Notes: a model not told the origin generated them from the sequence alone. 64,000 nucleotides of DNA from Gandjariella thermophila (GCF_005405885.1 NZ_BJFL01000003.1:248001-312000), one strand, 5' to 3'; positions 46,788-54,789 are shown, counted from the stretch's first letter. Numbers and translations: made by a program.

Positions 46788-47170
46788 TGTATCCGGCCCA
46801 CGTCGCCCGGCGCTCCGCCACCAACCCGCCCGCTTCGAACGCCGTCGGCACAGCGAGCGCCACCACCAGGTAGGGCCGTCCTCACCATCCCGAGCGCTTT
46901 CATCTCGTGCCCCAGCACAGTGGTGAGCTGCGGAGGGGTGAAGACGGACACCAGGTCGAAGGAGTTCCGGAGCGGTCACCCGCTGCTCGTCGTCCTCGTC
47001 CACCAGGGGCGAACAGCTCCTTCAACTCCTGCATTCCAACGTCTCGTCTTCCGATACTCCCGGTCCGGCTGGGAGCTTGCCGCCGGCCAAGATTTCCCTG
47101 CTGGACGGGAAACGCCTGTGTGGTGATGGAGGGGCGCTACGGTCTGGCCCACCGCTGAGAGGAGCCTTCG
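46788..47170. other. Gene-free stretch at the entrance of the accessory island
   Basis: Frames crossing this 383-bp region have no family similarity and no good ribosome site. On the minus strand a short stretch reads MSVFTPPQLTTVLGHEMKAL and, in another frame, AFEAGGLVAERRATWAGY, which might be a decayed gene but was not recognised. GAGAGGAGCC at its end is the ribosome site of the next gene. Confidence 0.35.
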
Positions 47171-48127
47171 ATGCCGACCGCACTCCGAAGCCTGCGGCAG
47201 GAGCAACGGCAACTGTCCGCAGAGTTGCGCACACAGCACAAGACGTGGGGAGAGATCGCTGCCGTCTTCCGTCAGCGCTACAACGTCAACGCTAGAGTTG
47301 CGCTTCGGCTAGCGCATAGCTGGAGCCAACGGGAGGCGGCCGATCGCTGGAACGATCGTTGGCCAGCCGACCCGAAGACGTTCAAGAACTCCTCCTATTG
47401 GGAGCTGTGGCCAAGCGCGACTGGCCATGCTCCCTCACTCGCCGTGCTCACCAAACTAGCCGAGCTGTACGAGTGCAGTATTTCGGACCTGGTGGCAGAC
47501 TGTGCGGACTTCCGTGACCGTGACGCGCAGTGTCACGGAGGTGCCGACGGTATACCGATGTTGGCTGAGACTCCCGGCTTACTGGGGCTCGGCAGCCCCA
47601 ATGTGCCCGAACCACGCAACGGCGGTCTCGCCGAGTTCGTGGGCAAGTTGCAGGACCTCGATGTGCATGAACTGGCCCGCCTCGCAGCTACGTGGGCAGA
47701 CCGTGTCGGGGTTGGTGTCGATCGGCGGTCGTTGTTGCTCAAGCTTAGCGCGAGCCTGTCATTGGCGGCGGCATCGCCGTTGCTCGGCATTGAGGCAGAA
47801 GCCGCACCAGTTCGTAGGACGGAGTCGCCCAACAATATCTTTTCCGGAATATGGCACAGCCGTTATGTCTATCCCAGCACAGGTCGCGACGCGGAACTGG
47901 TCGGCGAGCACTATGTTGTCATTCGTCAGCAAGGCGACCGTCTGATTGGCGAAAGCGTTCCCGCATCGAACGGGTCCATACTCAGACTAGATCTCGCGCT
48001 CAGTGGTCCGGTTGCCACAGGCACTTGGTCAGAGCGCACTTCGCCTGCGGGATACTACCGTGGCTCCATCTACCACGGCGCCATCCAACTTGTCATCGAC
48101 CCACCAGGCAAGACCACGAGGGGCTGA
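47171..48127 (+). CDS. XRE-like regulator with C-terminal beta domain, interrupted by an in-frame TGA
   Basis: A 318-aa protein. The N-terminus ([20 protein letters not shown] through [20 protein letters not shown]) looks like an unusual HTH preceding a helical linker with [20 protein letters not shown]. The C-terminal part ([34 protein letters not shown]) is a beta-rich domain seen in actinomycete XRE-type proteins. Reading stops at TGA 48125-48127 after KTTRG, but 36 more codons of clearly matching sequence follow in the same frame. Base composition is lower in GC than the flanks, consistent with acquisition. ATG 47171 follows GAGAGGAGCC. Confidence 0.7.
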   Translation: MPTALRSLRQEQRQLSAELRTQHKTWGEIAAVFRQRYNVNARVALRLAHSWSQREAADRWNDRWPADPKTFKNSSYWELWPSATGHAPSLAVLTKLAELYECSISDLVADCADFRDRDAQCHGGADGIPMLAETPGLLGLGSPNVPEPRNGGLAEFVGKLQDLDVHELARLAATWADRVGVGVDRRSLLLKLSASLSLAAASPLLGIEAEAAPVRRTESPNNIFSGIWHSRYVYPSTGRDAELVGEHYVVIRQQGDRLIGESVPASNGSILRLDLALSGPVATGTWSERTSPAGYYRGSIYHGAIQLVIDPPGKTTRG

Positions 48128-48238
48128 TGGGTGGGTTTTGATCGTGAATTCAAGGTGAACAGCGATATCTGGGAACTCGCCTGGGTCGAGGATTCCTCAA
48201 CGAAAACGGTCCAGCGAAGCTATCACTTCAAAGCTTAG
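48128..48238 (+). pseudogene. Orphaned C-terminal tail of the XRE-like gene beyond the in-frame TGA
   Basis: Reading on in frame past TGA 48125-48127 gives WVGFDREFKVNSDIWELAWV then EDSSTKTVQRSYHFKA and a TAG at 48236-48238. The stretch continues the beta-domain pattern without a shift, so a CGA-to-TGA change would explain the stop. It has no start of its own. Confidence 0.6.
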
Positions 48239-48304
48239 CAAGCTTCCGCCGCTAAACAGATTGCGCGCACACCGCGCTCGTTGTCGCCAGACACGCGGCG
48301 TGGT

Positions 48305-48329
48305 GCGAACGGTGGCGCGCACCGTTCGC
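48305..48329. promoter_or_regulatory. 10-bp-arm palindrome, candidate operator in the accessory island
   Basis: GCGAACGGTG (48305-48314) and CACCGTTCGC (48320-48329) are perfect inverted repeats around GCGCG. It lies in the 249-bp gap before the small-gene cluster at 48488, where the promoter of that cluster should be. A binding site for the neighbouring XRE-like protein is a reasonable guess only. Confidence 0.4.
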
Positions 48330-48487
48330 CCGTTCCAGTTCTCCTTGCTGATCCGGGAAATCATGCAACACAAGATCACAGCAGCACGGGGTGGTTCGCG
48401 ATCCCGACCTACGATTCCCTTGCCGAAGAGCAGGCCAGATCGGGCTTGTAGACAGGCAAGAAATCAGCACAGGGAGATGAGTTGTGA

Positions 48488-48721
48488 ATGAATCCTCCTG
48501 TGGGAGTGGCCGGACACGACAGCCGGGATCGGGAGTTGCTGGCGGCTCTTGCTTCTTTGAACAAGCAACTTGTGCGCTACATGTGCGCCGAACTCGACGC
48601 CGACTCCGGCCTGACGGGGTACCGCTGGCCGGCCGAGGATCAGCGGAGGCTCGGTGCGCGGATGGTCGAACTCGGCCGAGCGGTGCGGGAGCGTGCCGCG
48701 CTTTCCCTCTCCACGGACTGA
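48488..48721 (+). CDS. Hypothetical protein, 77 aa
   Basis: A helical, charged protein: LLAALASLNKQLVRYMCAEL then DADSGLTGYRWPAEDQRRLG and a C-terminal helix ARMVELGRAVRERAAL. No transmembrane segment or known motif. ATG 48488 follows GGGAGATGAG. First gene of a four-gene cluster with tight spacing (10 bp to the next start). No family recognised. Confidence 0.6.
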   Translation: MNPPVGVAGHDSRDRELLAALASLNKQLVRYMCAELDADSGLTGYRWPAEDQRRLGARMVELGRAVRERAALSLSTD

Positions 48722-48731
48722 CGAGGGCGAC

Positions 48732-48827
48732 ATGCTACCGAACATCACGGTCACCTGTGGTGACTGCAAGGGCAAGGGCTGTGGCAACTGCGATGGCACT
48801 GGAACCATCACCATTGTGGAGGATTAG
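48732..48827 (+). CDS. 31-aa zinc-ribbon-like peptide
   Basis: The peptide begins MLPNITVT and contains CGDCKGKGCGNCDGTG, two CxxC pairs with the glycine spacing of a DnaJ-type zinc knuckle (CxxCxGxGCxxCxGxG), then a short hydrophobic end. The ATG has GAGGG four bases upstream and lies 10 bp after the previous stop. It overlaps the beginning of the next ORF in another frame. Too small for most gene finders; the conserved cysteine pattern makes chance unlikely. Confidence 0.6.
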   Translation: MLPNITVTCGDCKGKGCGNCDGTGTITIVED

Positions 48828-49230
48828 CGCCAGCACGGAGATTGGCGGCGGAATACGGATACCCGACGGTGGCACGGCTTCCATCGAAAAACTCCGGGAC
48901 GGTACCACGTACGAGCGGATCACCGTTCCATTCCCCGAGTACGGCCCCGCGTTCGAAACGGTCGACTCGGGGATCGCTGCCATCGTCTACGGTTACGGTG
49001 GTTTCTCCTTCACATGGCGGAAGAGTGCGGTATCCGTGGTCATCACCCATGGGCGCGATCTGCTCATATCCCAGGTGACCGTGCCGGACGGTACGCGCTG
49101 GGAACCGGACTCCATGGTGACCTTCGCCCGCACCTGGGTGCATCAGCGCCTGGACTGGGCCGCGGAGCAGTCGCGGGCTTACTACCGCCGCCGCCACCGA
49201 TCCGACGACCAGCAGGAGACGGCCGAATGA
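48793..49230 (+). CDS. Hypothetical protein, about 145 aa
   Basis: After MALEPSPLWRISASTEIGGG the sequence is beta-rich (YERITVPFPEYGPAFETVDS, IVYGYGGFSFTWRKSAVSVV) and ends in a charged helix (WVHQRLDWAAEQSRAYYRRR). No family recognised. The only ATG in frame at the right place, 48793, lies within the 31-aa ORF, so the two overlap by 35 bp in different frames; a non-standard start after 48827 cannot be excluded. The stop overlaps the next start as ATGA. Confidence 0.55.
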   Translation: MALEPSPLWRISASTEIGGGIRIPDGGTASIEKLRDGTTYERITVPFPEYGPAFETVDSGIAAIVYGYGGFSFTWRKSAVSVVITHGRDLLISQVTVPDGTRWEPDSMVTFARTWVHQRLDWAAEQSRAYYRRRHRSDDQQETAE

Positions 49231-49490
49231 CAGCAGCGGAGGGATTCGCGGTGGGTGCCCAACACATGTTCCGGGAGGGCAACCAGTGGGGCGTGACGGT
49301 GCGGGAACTGATCTCGCGGATGCGCCGGGAGGGGTTGGCCGTCTGCCTGGCGTGGCCGGCGGACGAGGCGGCCGGACGGCTGGCGCCGGACGACTACCCG
49401 ACCGCCGTGCTGCCGCCCGTGCGACTCCCGGACGAGCCGAGACATGCCCTGAGAACTCCTTTCACTCCGGGTGTCCCGACCCCGGAGTGA
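49227..49490 (+). CDS. Hypothetical protein, 87 aa
   Basis: Starts MTAAEGFAVGAQHMFREGNQ and contains GVTVRELISRMRREGLAVCL, a likely helix, then a Pro-rich tail. ATG 49227 overlaps the upstream stop (ATGA), so it is translationally coupled to the 145-aa gene. The last codons (PFTPGVPTPE) and stop fall inside the stem-loop at 49458-49494, which suggests the palindrome arrived later or was recruited as the end of the gene. Confidence 0.55.
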   Translation: MTAAEGFAVGAQHMFREGNQWGVTVRELISRMRREGLAVCLAWPADEAAGRLAPDDYPTAVLPPVRLPDEPRHALRTPFTPGVPTPE

Positions 49491-49494
49491 AAGG
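49458..49494. terminator. Perfect 14-bp-arm stem-loop at the end of the accessory cluster
   Basis: CCTTTCACTCCGGG (49458-49471) and CCCGGAGTGAAAGG (49481-49494) with a 9-nt loop. A very stable hairpin at the 3' end of the cluster fits a terminator or mRNA-end stabiliser; there is no U-run. The stop codon of the preceding gene is inside the right arm. Confidence 0.6.
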
Positions 49495-49724
49495 ACGCGC
49501 GGCGGGGGCCGTCGCCTTCCCCAGGGATCACCCAGGCCCTCGCCGCGCACCCACCATTCAGCGATGACTGGCGCGGAAACGCAGCGCCGGGCGCAGGCTC
49601 GTTCCCGCCCCGATCGGCCACAGCCGAGTTCGGCAGCGGCCCGAGGTCCGCAGGTACCTTGCGAATCCGATCGCCTACGCTGGGCGGCAGCGAACCCTTC
49701 CGCTACGACGCGAGCGAGGACCGG

Positions 49725-50558
49725 ATGTCCGTTGTCGGCGAATCGGACGGCGTGCTACCCACGGAGATCGACACCAGCCAGCCCAGCATCGCCCGCGTCT
49801 ATGACGCCTTCCTGGGCGGCAAGGACAACTACGAGGTCGATCGGGCGGTGTACCGGCAACTGCTGGAGATCGCTCCGGAGACCCCGCAGGTCGCGCGGCA
49901 ATGCCGGGCGTGGCTGACCAGGGTGGTCCGGTTCCTGGCGGGGCACGCCGGCGTCGACCAGTTCCTGGACTGCGGCTCCGGGCTGCCCACCGCGGAGAAC
50001 ACCCACCAGGTCGCGCAGCGGTACAACCCGGAGGCGCGCGTGGTGTACGTGGACAACGACCCGGTGGTCGCCGCGCACGGCCGCGCACTCCTGGAGGAGA
50101 ACGAGTTCACCCACTTCGTCGCGGCGGACCTGCGGCACCCGGCGGAACTACTGCGCAGCCCCGCGGTGGCCGAGCGCCTGGACTTCGAGCGGCCGATCGC
50201 GCTGATCCACTCGAACACGCTGCACCACGTCGCCGACGCCGAACGGCCGCGCGACATCATATCGTCCTATGTGGACGGTCTGCCGAGCGGCTCCTACGTG
50301 GCCATCAGCCACCTGTACGACCCGGCCGACGGAAGCCCGCGCAGCGAACTCGCAAGGGAGGCGCAGCAGCGGTTCATCAACCTGATGGGCACCTGCTTCT
50401 TCCGCACCCGCGACGAAATCACCGCGTTCTTCGACGGCCTGGAGTTCGTCGAGCCCGGCCTGACCTACCTGTTCGAGTGGTGGCCCGAGGGGCCGCGCCT
50501 GACGCCGCCGGCCGACGGGGAACACCTGCTGCTCGGCGGCGTGGCACGCAAGCCGTGA
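49725..50558 (+). CDS. SAM-dependent methyltransferase, DUF574 (Methyltransf_19) family
   Basis: A 277-aa protein. PSIARVYDAFLGGKDNYEVD is the family signature, FLDCGSGLPTAENTHQVAQ is SAM motif I, RVVYVDNDPVVAAHGRALLE motif II and IALIHSNTLHHVADAERPRD the post-motif region. The family is abundant in actinomycetes and mostly of unknown substrate. ATG 49725 follows GAGCGAGGACC; the frame upstream lacks similarity. Convergent with the ATPase gene, stops 19 bp apart. Confidence 0.85.
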   Translation: MSVVGESDGVLPTEIDTSQPSIARVYDAFLGGKDNYEVDRAVYRQLLEIAPETPQVARQCRAWLTRVVRFLAGHAGVDQFLDCGSGLPTAENTHQVAQRYNPEARVVYVDNDPVVAAHGRALLEENEFTHFVAADLRHPAELLRSPAVAERLDFERPIALIHSNTLHHVADAERPRDIISSYVDGLPSGSYVAISHLYDPADGSPRSELAREAQQRFINLMGTCFFRTRDEITAFFDGLEFVEPGLTYLFEWWPEGPRLTPPADGEHLLLGGVARKP

Positions 50559-50577
50559 ACCGGCACCAGCCGCCGCT

Positions 50578-52005
50578 CTAGCGGCGACGGCCGGTGTCGT
50601 TGGGGAAGTCGTCGGCGACGGTGGCGGCGAGTTCCAGCAGGGCAAGCCTGGTTGCCGGAGCCAGCCGGTCCAGTTCGATCTCCGCACCCTCCTCCAGATG
50701 CGGGTCGAACGGGACGCGGCAGACCGCCCGGCAGCGCGCGGCGAAGTGCTCGGCAAGCCGGTCCAGGTTGACCTTGCCGGACCGTGGCCGCACCGAGTTG
50801 ATCACGGCGACCGAGCGGGACACCAGGTCGCGGTAGCCGTGCGCGTCCAGCCAGTCGACGGTGGCCGACGCGCTGCGGGCGCCGTCCACCGAGCCGGACG
50901 ACACGATGATCAAAGAGTCGGCCAGGTCGAGCACGCCCTTCATGGCCGAGTGCATCAGTCCGGTGCCGCAGTCGGTGAGCACGATGTTGTAGAAGTGCTC
51001 CAGCAGGGCGACGGTGCGCCGGTAGTCGTCCTCGCTGAACGCCTCGGACACGGCCGGGTCCTGCTCGCTGGCCAGCACCTCGAGCCGGCTCGGCCCCTGC
51101 GAGGTGTACGCCCGGACGTCGCTGTACCGGGTGATCCGCTTGGCGTCGCGCAGCAGGTGCCGCACCGTGGCGGTGGTCTCCAGCGGGATCTTCTGGGCCA
51201 ACGTGCCCCGGTCCGGGTTGGCGTCCACGGCGATCACCCGGTCACCGCGCAGCGAGGCGAACGTGGCGCCCAGGCTGGCCGTGGTCGTGGTCTTGCCGAC
51301 GCCGCCCTTGAGGCTGAGCATCGCGATCCGGTAGCAGCCCCGCAGCGGCTGGTTGATCCGCGCGATCAGGTCACGGCGGCGCAGGTCGGCCGGGCTCTCG
51401 CCGAGGTTCACCAGGTGGCCGGTGGCCACGTAGACGGCGCGGCGCCAGCCGGACTGCGGCGGTCGCTTCTGCTGCCGGAGCAACTGCGCCGAGGACAGTT
51501 CCTGGTTGCCCTGCCGACCCTGCTGCGGCGCCTGATGCGGGTACGGCTGCGCCTGCTGCGGCCCGGACGGGCCGGACTCCACGTACTGCGACCCGTCCAC
51601 CCGGTGCGGGCCGGAGGCACCGCCGGCGACCTGGTAGGGGCCGGACGGGCCACCACCGACGGAATGCGGCCCGGACGGGCCACCGGAAACCTGGTGCGGC
51701 CCGGAGTAGCCGCCACCGACCTGGTACGGACCGGAGGACCCGCCGGACACCTGGTACGGACCCGAAGTGCCGCCACCGACCTGGTACGGGCCGGACGGGC
51801 CACCGCCGAGCTGGTATGGCCCGGACACCGAGGGATCGACGTACAGCGGCGCGGGCGCGGCGGGGTCGGCCTGCTGCTCCGCATGGCTGGCATGCCCACC
51901 CGGGCCGGCCGTCCCGTTCGGCTGCTGGGCGTTGCCGCCCGCCCCCACCGTCGACTGCCATGTCGCGTCATGGCGCGGCTCAGGCTCTTCGTAGCGACCA
52001 GTCAC
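50578..52005 (-). CDS. ParA/MinD-like ATPase with decapeptide-repeat N-terminal arm (EspI-like)
   Basis: A 475-aa protein. Residues 1-60 are low complexity, 61-138 are eight tandem 10-residue repeats (SGPYQVGGGx type), and 139-190 are Gln/Pro-rich. The ATPase domain begins near 215 with IAMLSLKGGVGKTTTTASLG (deviant Walker A) and VIAVDANPDRGTLAQ, then IVLTDCGTGLMHSAMKGVLD and IIVSSGSVDGARSASATVDW. The long disordered arm plus MinD fold recalls EspI of ESX secretion loci and other actinobacterial polarity ATPases. No ESX gene is nearby, so the role is open. GTG 52005 has GGGGAGGA upstream. Confidence 0.75.
   Translation of the reverse strand: MTGRYEEPEPRHDATWQSTVGAGGNAQQPNGTAGPGGHASHAEQQADPAAPAPLYVDPSVSGPYQLGGGPSGPYQVGGGTSGPYQVSGGSSGPYQVGGGYSGPHQVSGGPSGPHSVGGGPSGPYQVAGGASGPHRVDGSQYVESGPSGPQQAQPYPHQAPQQGRQGNQELSSAQLLRQQKRPPQSGWRRAVYVATGHLVNLGESPADLRRRDLIARINQPLRGCYRIAMLSLKGGVGKTTTTASLGATFASLRGDRVIAVDANPDRGTLAQKIPLETTATVRHLLRDAKRITRYSDVRAYTSQGPSRLEVLASEQDPAVSEAFSEDDYRRTVALLEHFYNIVLTDCGTGLMHSAMKGVLDLADSLIIVSSGSVDGARSASATVDWLDAHGYRDLVSRSVAVINSVRPRSGKVNLDRLAEHFAARCRAVCRVPFDPHLEEGAEIELDRLAPATRLALLELAATVADDFPNDTGRRR
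51586..51825. repeat. 30-bp tandem repeat encoding decapeptides in the ATPase arm
   Basis: Eight consecutive 30-bp units encode SGP(Y/H)(Q/S/R)(V/L)xGGx with strict 10-residue periodicity. Unlike the nuoE repeat the units have diverged at third positions, so the array is old and kept by selection on the peptide. Tyr at position four is replaced by His in three units. Confidence 0.85.
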
Positions 52006-52139
52006 CGCACGATCCTCCCCGGCAAGCGGTTGGAAAGCTCCCCGATCTCCGGGAGCGACGGTAGCCGCCGAATCACCGCGGGTCGACACCAGGTGCCGTG
52101 TCGTAATCGACGTTCCCCCAGGTGAAGCACAGCACCCGA

Positions 52140-53117
52140 TCAGCCGTTGACGCCGGCGTACGAATGCAGGCCGGAGACCACGAGGTTGATGAAGAAGAGG
52201 TTGAACACCATCACCGCGAAGCCCAGCACGTTGATCACGGCGGCGCGGTTGCCCCGCCAGCCCGCGGTCGCCCTGGCGTGCAGGTAGGAGGCGTAGACCA
52301 CCCAGGCGACCAGCGCGGTGGTCTCCTTGGGATCCCAGCCCCAGAACCGGCCCCACGCGGACTCCGCCCAGATGGCGCCGCACACGATGCCGAAGGTGAA
52401 CAGCGGGAAGGCGAAGATCGTGGTCCGGTACGCCAGCCGGTCCAGCATGTCCGCCCCGGGAAGCCGGGGAGCCAGCCGGGCGAACCGCCGCGGGTTGTGC
52501 TCGTTGGCGGTGCGCACCAGGTAGAGCAGGCTGGCCACGCCGGGCAGCAGCAGGATGCCGCTGGAGGTGGCCGCGGCGGAGACGTGGATCACCAGCCAGT
52601 AGGACTGCAACGCCGGCTGCAGCGGGGCGGCGTTCGCGTAGAGCACCGTGCCGCCGAGGAACAGCAACACCACGATCGGCAGCAGCACGAAGCCGGTGAG
52701 CCGGCGGATCGGGAACCGGCGCATCAGCACCAGCCAGGTGACCATGGCCGCCAGGCACACCGCCGAGCCGTACTCGTACATGTTGCCCCACGGCACCCGG
52801 TGCACGGCCAGCCCGCGCGTCAGCACCGCGGAGGCGTGCAGCGCCACGCCGAGCACGGTGAGCGCCACGCCCATCCGGCCCAGCCGCTCCGGTAGCGGCC
52901 GCCCGGCCGGGGTCACCCGGGGCGGCGCCGGCCGGTCCAGCACGGCGGTACCGCCACCAGAGCCACCCACGGTGGCCGCCTCGACCCGCTCGGAGCGCCG
53001 CGCGAACCGGCCGAACGCCTGCTCGGCCAGGTAGAACAGCATGGACAGGACATAGATCGCGATGGCGGTGGCGTAGGTCCAGTCGCTGTACGTCGCCAGC
53101 GTCGTGTTGACCGTCAT
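52140..53117 (-). CDS. ccsB: Cytochrome c biogenesis protein CcsB (ResC type)
   Basis: A 325-aa polytopic protein with about eight helices. VPWGNMYEYGSAVCLAAMVT is the upstream heme-handling loop and AESAWGRFWGWDPKETTALV the tryptophan-rich WWD motif. It delivers heme to apocytochromes with ResB. An insertion of about 45 residues after the first helix is Gly/Pro-rich. ATG 53117 overlaps the stop of the 29-codon mini-ORF (ATGA). Confidence 0.94.
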   Translation of the reverse strand: MTVNTTLATYSDWTYATAIAIYVLSMLFYLAEQAFGRFARRSERVEAATVGGSGGGTAVLDRPAPPRVTPAGRPLPERLGRMGVALTVLGVALHASAVLTRGLAVHRVPWGNMYEYGSAVCLAAMVTWLVLMRRFPIRRLTGFVLLPIVVLLFLGGTVLYANAAPLQPALQSYWLVIHVSAAATSSGILLLPGVASLLYLVRTANEHNPRRFARLAPRLPGADMLDRLAYRTTIFAFPLFTFGIVCGAIWAESAWGRFWGWDPKETTALVAWVVYASYLHARATAGWRGNRAAVINVLGFAVMVFNLFFINLVVSGLHSYAGVNG

Positions 53118-53203
53118 GTGCTGTCCCTCTTCTCCGCGGCTTCGCGCGGCCGGCCCCGGCACGCGCCGTGGTCGGTACGGGTGCCGCGGCTCGCCGGGAT
53201 CAT
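53114..53203 (-). CDS. 29-codon junction mini-ORF between resB and ccsB
   Basis: Peptide starts MIPASRGTRTDHGACRGR and ends PREAAEKRDST. The ATG overlaps the resB stop (ATGA, 53200-53203) and the TGA overlaps the ccsB ATG (53114-53117). AGAGGGA inside it is the ccsB ribosome site, six bases from the ATG. Related to the nuoJ-nuoK mini-ORF (SRGTR, DHGA and AAE blocks in the same order) although the two operons have nothing else in common. Confidence 0.5.
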   Translation of the reverse strand: MIPASRGTRTDHGACRGRPREAAEKRDST

Positions 53204-54789
53204 TCGGGGTCCTGCTCCGCCCGCTGCCGAGGCGCCGCGAGCAACTCGCCGGAGAGCCTGGTGAACTCCTCGCCGTAACCCGCCTGGTCGGTGCGTGCCA
53301 GCCCGCCGACCTCGACAACGGTACGACCGCCGCCCTCGGCACCGCTCTCCGGGGTGGCGCGCACCCACACCCGGCGCCGCTTCACGGTCAGCGAGGTGAC
53401 CAGCCCGCCGATGATCAGGATGGCGAACACCAGCACCAGGTCCTGCGTCGGATCGTGGGAGACCTGGAGGTTGACCCACGGCACCACGCCGTCGAAGCGC
53501 ACCGTGGTGCCGTCGTCCAGCCGCAGTTGCTGGCCCAGCCCGAGGTTCTGCGAGGCGACCTTCTTCAGCCGGCCGTCCGCGATCATCTGGTGGTCGACGG
53601 AGAAGATCGACTGCCCGCGGCCGGAGTCGGTGCCCAGGTCGCCGCGGTACACCTGGACCGCGACGGCCGGGCTGGTCAGCGCCGGGAACCCGGAGGAGAG
53701 GACCTTCCCGTCGTAGACGGCGGTCGGCGCGAACAGGCCGGTGACCGCGATCTGCTGCTGGCGGCGCAGCACCGGGTCGGTGACGTCCGGCGGGTCGAAC
53801 TTGGTGGCGCCCTGGGACAGCTTGGTCTGCTGGTCCACCGGCTCCCACTGCACGTGGCCAGTGCGCTGCTGCCCGTTCGGGAAGGTCACGGTGAACACCG
53901 GAGAGTAGCCGTTGCCCAGCAGGTAGACCCGGTCGCCGGCGGTGCGCAGCGGCGAGTTGACCCTCAGGTCGTACGGCTTCCAGGTGTTCGTCTCCAGGTC
54001 CGCGCCGGACTGGTACTGCACGTCGGCCTGGTACGACTCGGCCTGGCCGTCCGGCAGGTACCGGGCCGTGAAGCCGTTCACCTTGACGCAGAACGGGTCC
54101 AGTTGGGTGCCGTCCACCCGCAGGCCGGGCCGGAACGAGTCGTAGTTGAGCACCCCGGAGTTGCAGAACTGGGAGCCGTCGGCCTGCACGATGACCTGGC
54201 CCTCGTAGCCGTACATCTTGCCCACCGCGTACGCGACCAGCAGGCCGAGCAGGGCGAAGTGGAACAGCAGGTTGCCGGTCTCGCGGAGGAAGCCGCGTTC
54301 GGCGCTGATGCTGCGCGCCCCACCGTCCTCCTCGCGCTCCACCGCCCGCCAGCCGCGCAGCTTCGGCCGCACCGCGGCCAGCACGTCCGCCGGCGAGGCG
54401 TCCACTGTGGACGTCGCGTAGTGCGGCATGCGGCCGAGGTTGCGCGGCGTGAGCACTGGCTTGGCCACGGACTGCCTGGCGTACTCGACGCTGCGCGGCA
54501 CCAGGCAGCCGACCAGCGAGACGAACAGCAGCACGTAGATCGCGGCGAACCAGACGCTGCCGTACACGTCGTAGAACTGCAGCTTGTCCAGCACCCGGCC
54601 CCACCAGCCGTGCTCGGTGATGTACTGGCCGACCTTGGGGGCGTTGAGGGAGCGCTGCGGCAGCAGGGCCCCGGGCAGCGCGCCGAGGGCGAGCAGGAAC
54701 AGCAGGGCCAGCGCGGTGCGCATGGACGTGAGGCCGCGCCAGGTGTTGCGCAGCAGCGCGAGCACGGCACCGATCCGCGAGCCGGTCAA
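53200..54789 (-). CDS. resB: Cytochrome c biogenesis protein ResB
   Basis: A 529-aa (from TTG) protein with three N-terminal helices, a large external domain and one C-terminal helix. SMRTALALLFLLALGALPGA then LLPQRSLNAPKVGQYI, FLRETGNLLFHFALLGLLVA and LVFAILIIGGLVTSLTVKRR are the ResB pattern. It holds apocytochrome and heme with CcsB. The TTG at 54789 overlaps the ccdA stop (TTGA); GTG 54765 is a shorter alternative without the leader. A hydrophilic tail follows the last helix. Confidence 0.92.
   Translation of the reverse strand: MTGSRIGAVLALLRNTWRGLTSMRTALALLFLLALGALPGALLPQRSLNAPKVGQYITEHGWWGRVLDKLQFYDVYGSVWFAAIYVLLFVSLVGCLVPRSVEYARQSVAKPVLTPRNLGRMPHYATSTVDASPADVLAAVRPKLRGWRAVEREEDGGARSISAERGFLRETGNLLFHFALLGLLVAYAVGKMYGYEGQVIVQADGSQFCNSGVLNYDSFRPGLRVDGTQLDPFCVKVNGFTARYLPDGQAESYQADVQYQSGADLETNTWKPYDLRVNSPLRTAGDRVYLLGNGYSPVFTVTFPNGQQRTGHVQWEPVDQQTKLSQGATKFDPPDVTDPVLRRQQQIAVTGLFAPTAVYDGKVLSSGFPALTSPAVAVQVYRGDLGTDSGRGQSIFSVDHQMIADGRLKKVASQNLGLGQQLRLDDGTTVRFDGVVPWVNLQVSHDPTQDLVLVFAILIIGGLVTSLTVKRRRVWVRATPESGAEGGGRTVVEVGGLARTDQAGYGEEFTRLSGELLAAPRQRAEQDPE

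Noticed and set aside
46085-46951. Minus-strand ORF beginning MSVFTPPQLTTVLGHE
   Set aside because: Runs antisense through bldC; only its first 25 residues look protein-like and the apparent continuation is in another frame with an intervening stop. At most a decayed fragment.
46752-47126. 124-codon plus-strand ORF after the stem-loop
   Set aside because: Starts inside the hairpin, Pro/Ser/Thr-rich, no ribosome site, no recognised motif.
49014-49226. Upstream extension of the 87-aa ORF to 49014
   Set aside because: It runs out of frame inside the preceding gene; ATG 49227 with the ATGA overlap is the natural start.
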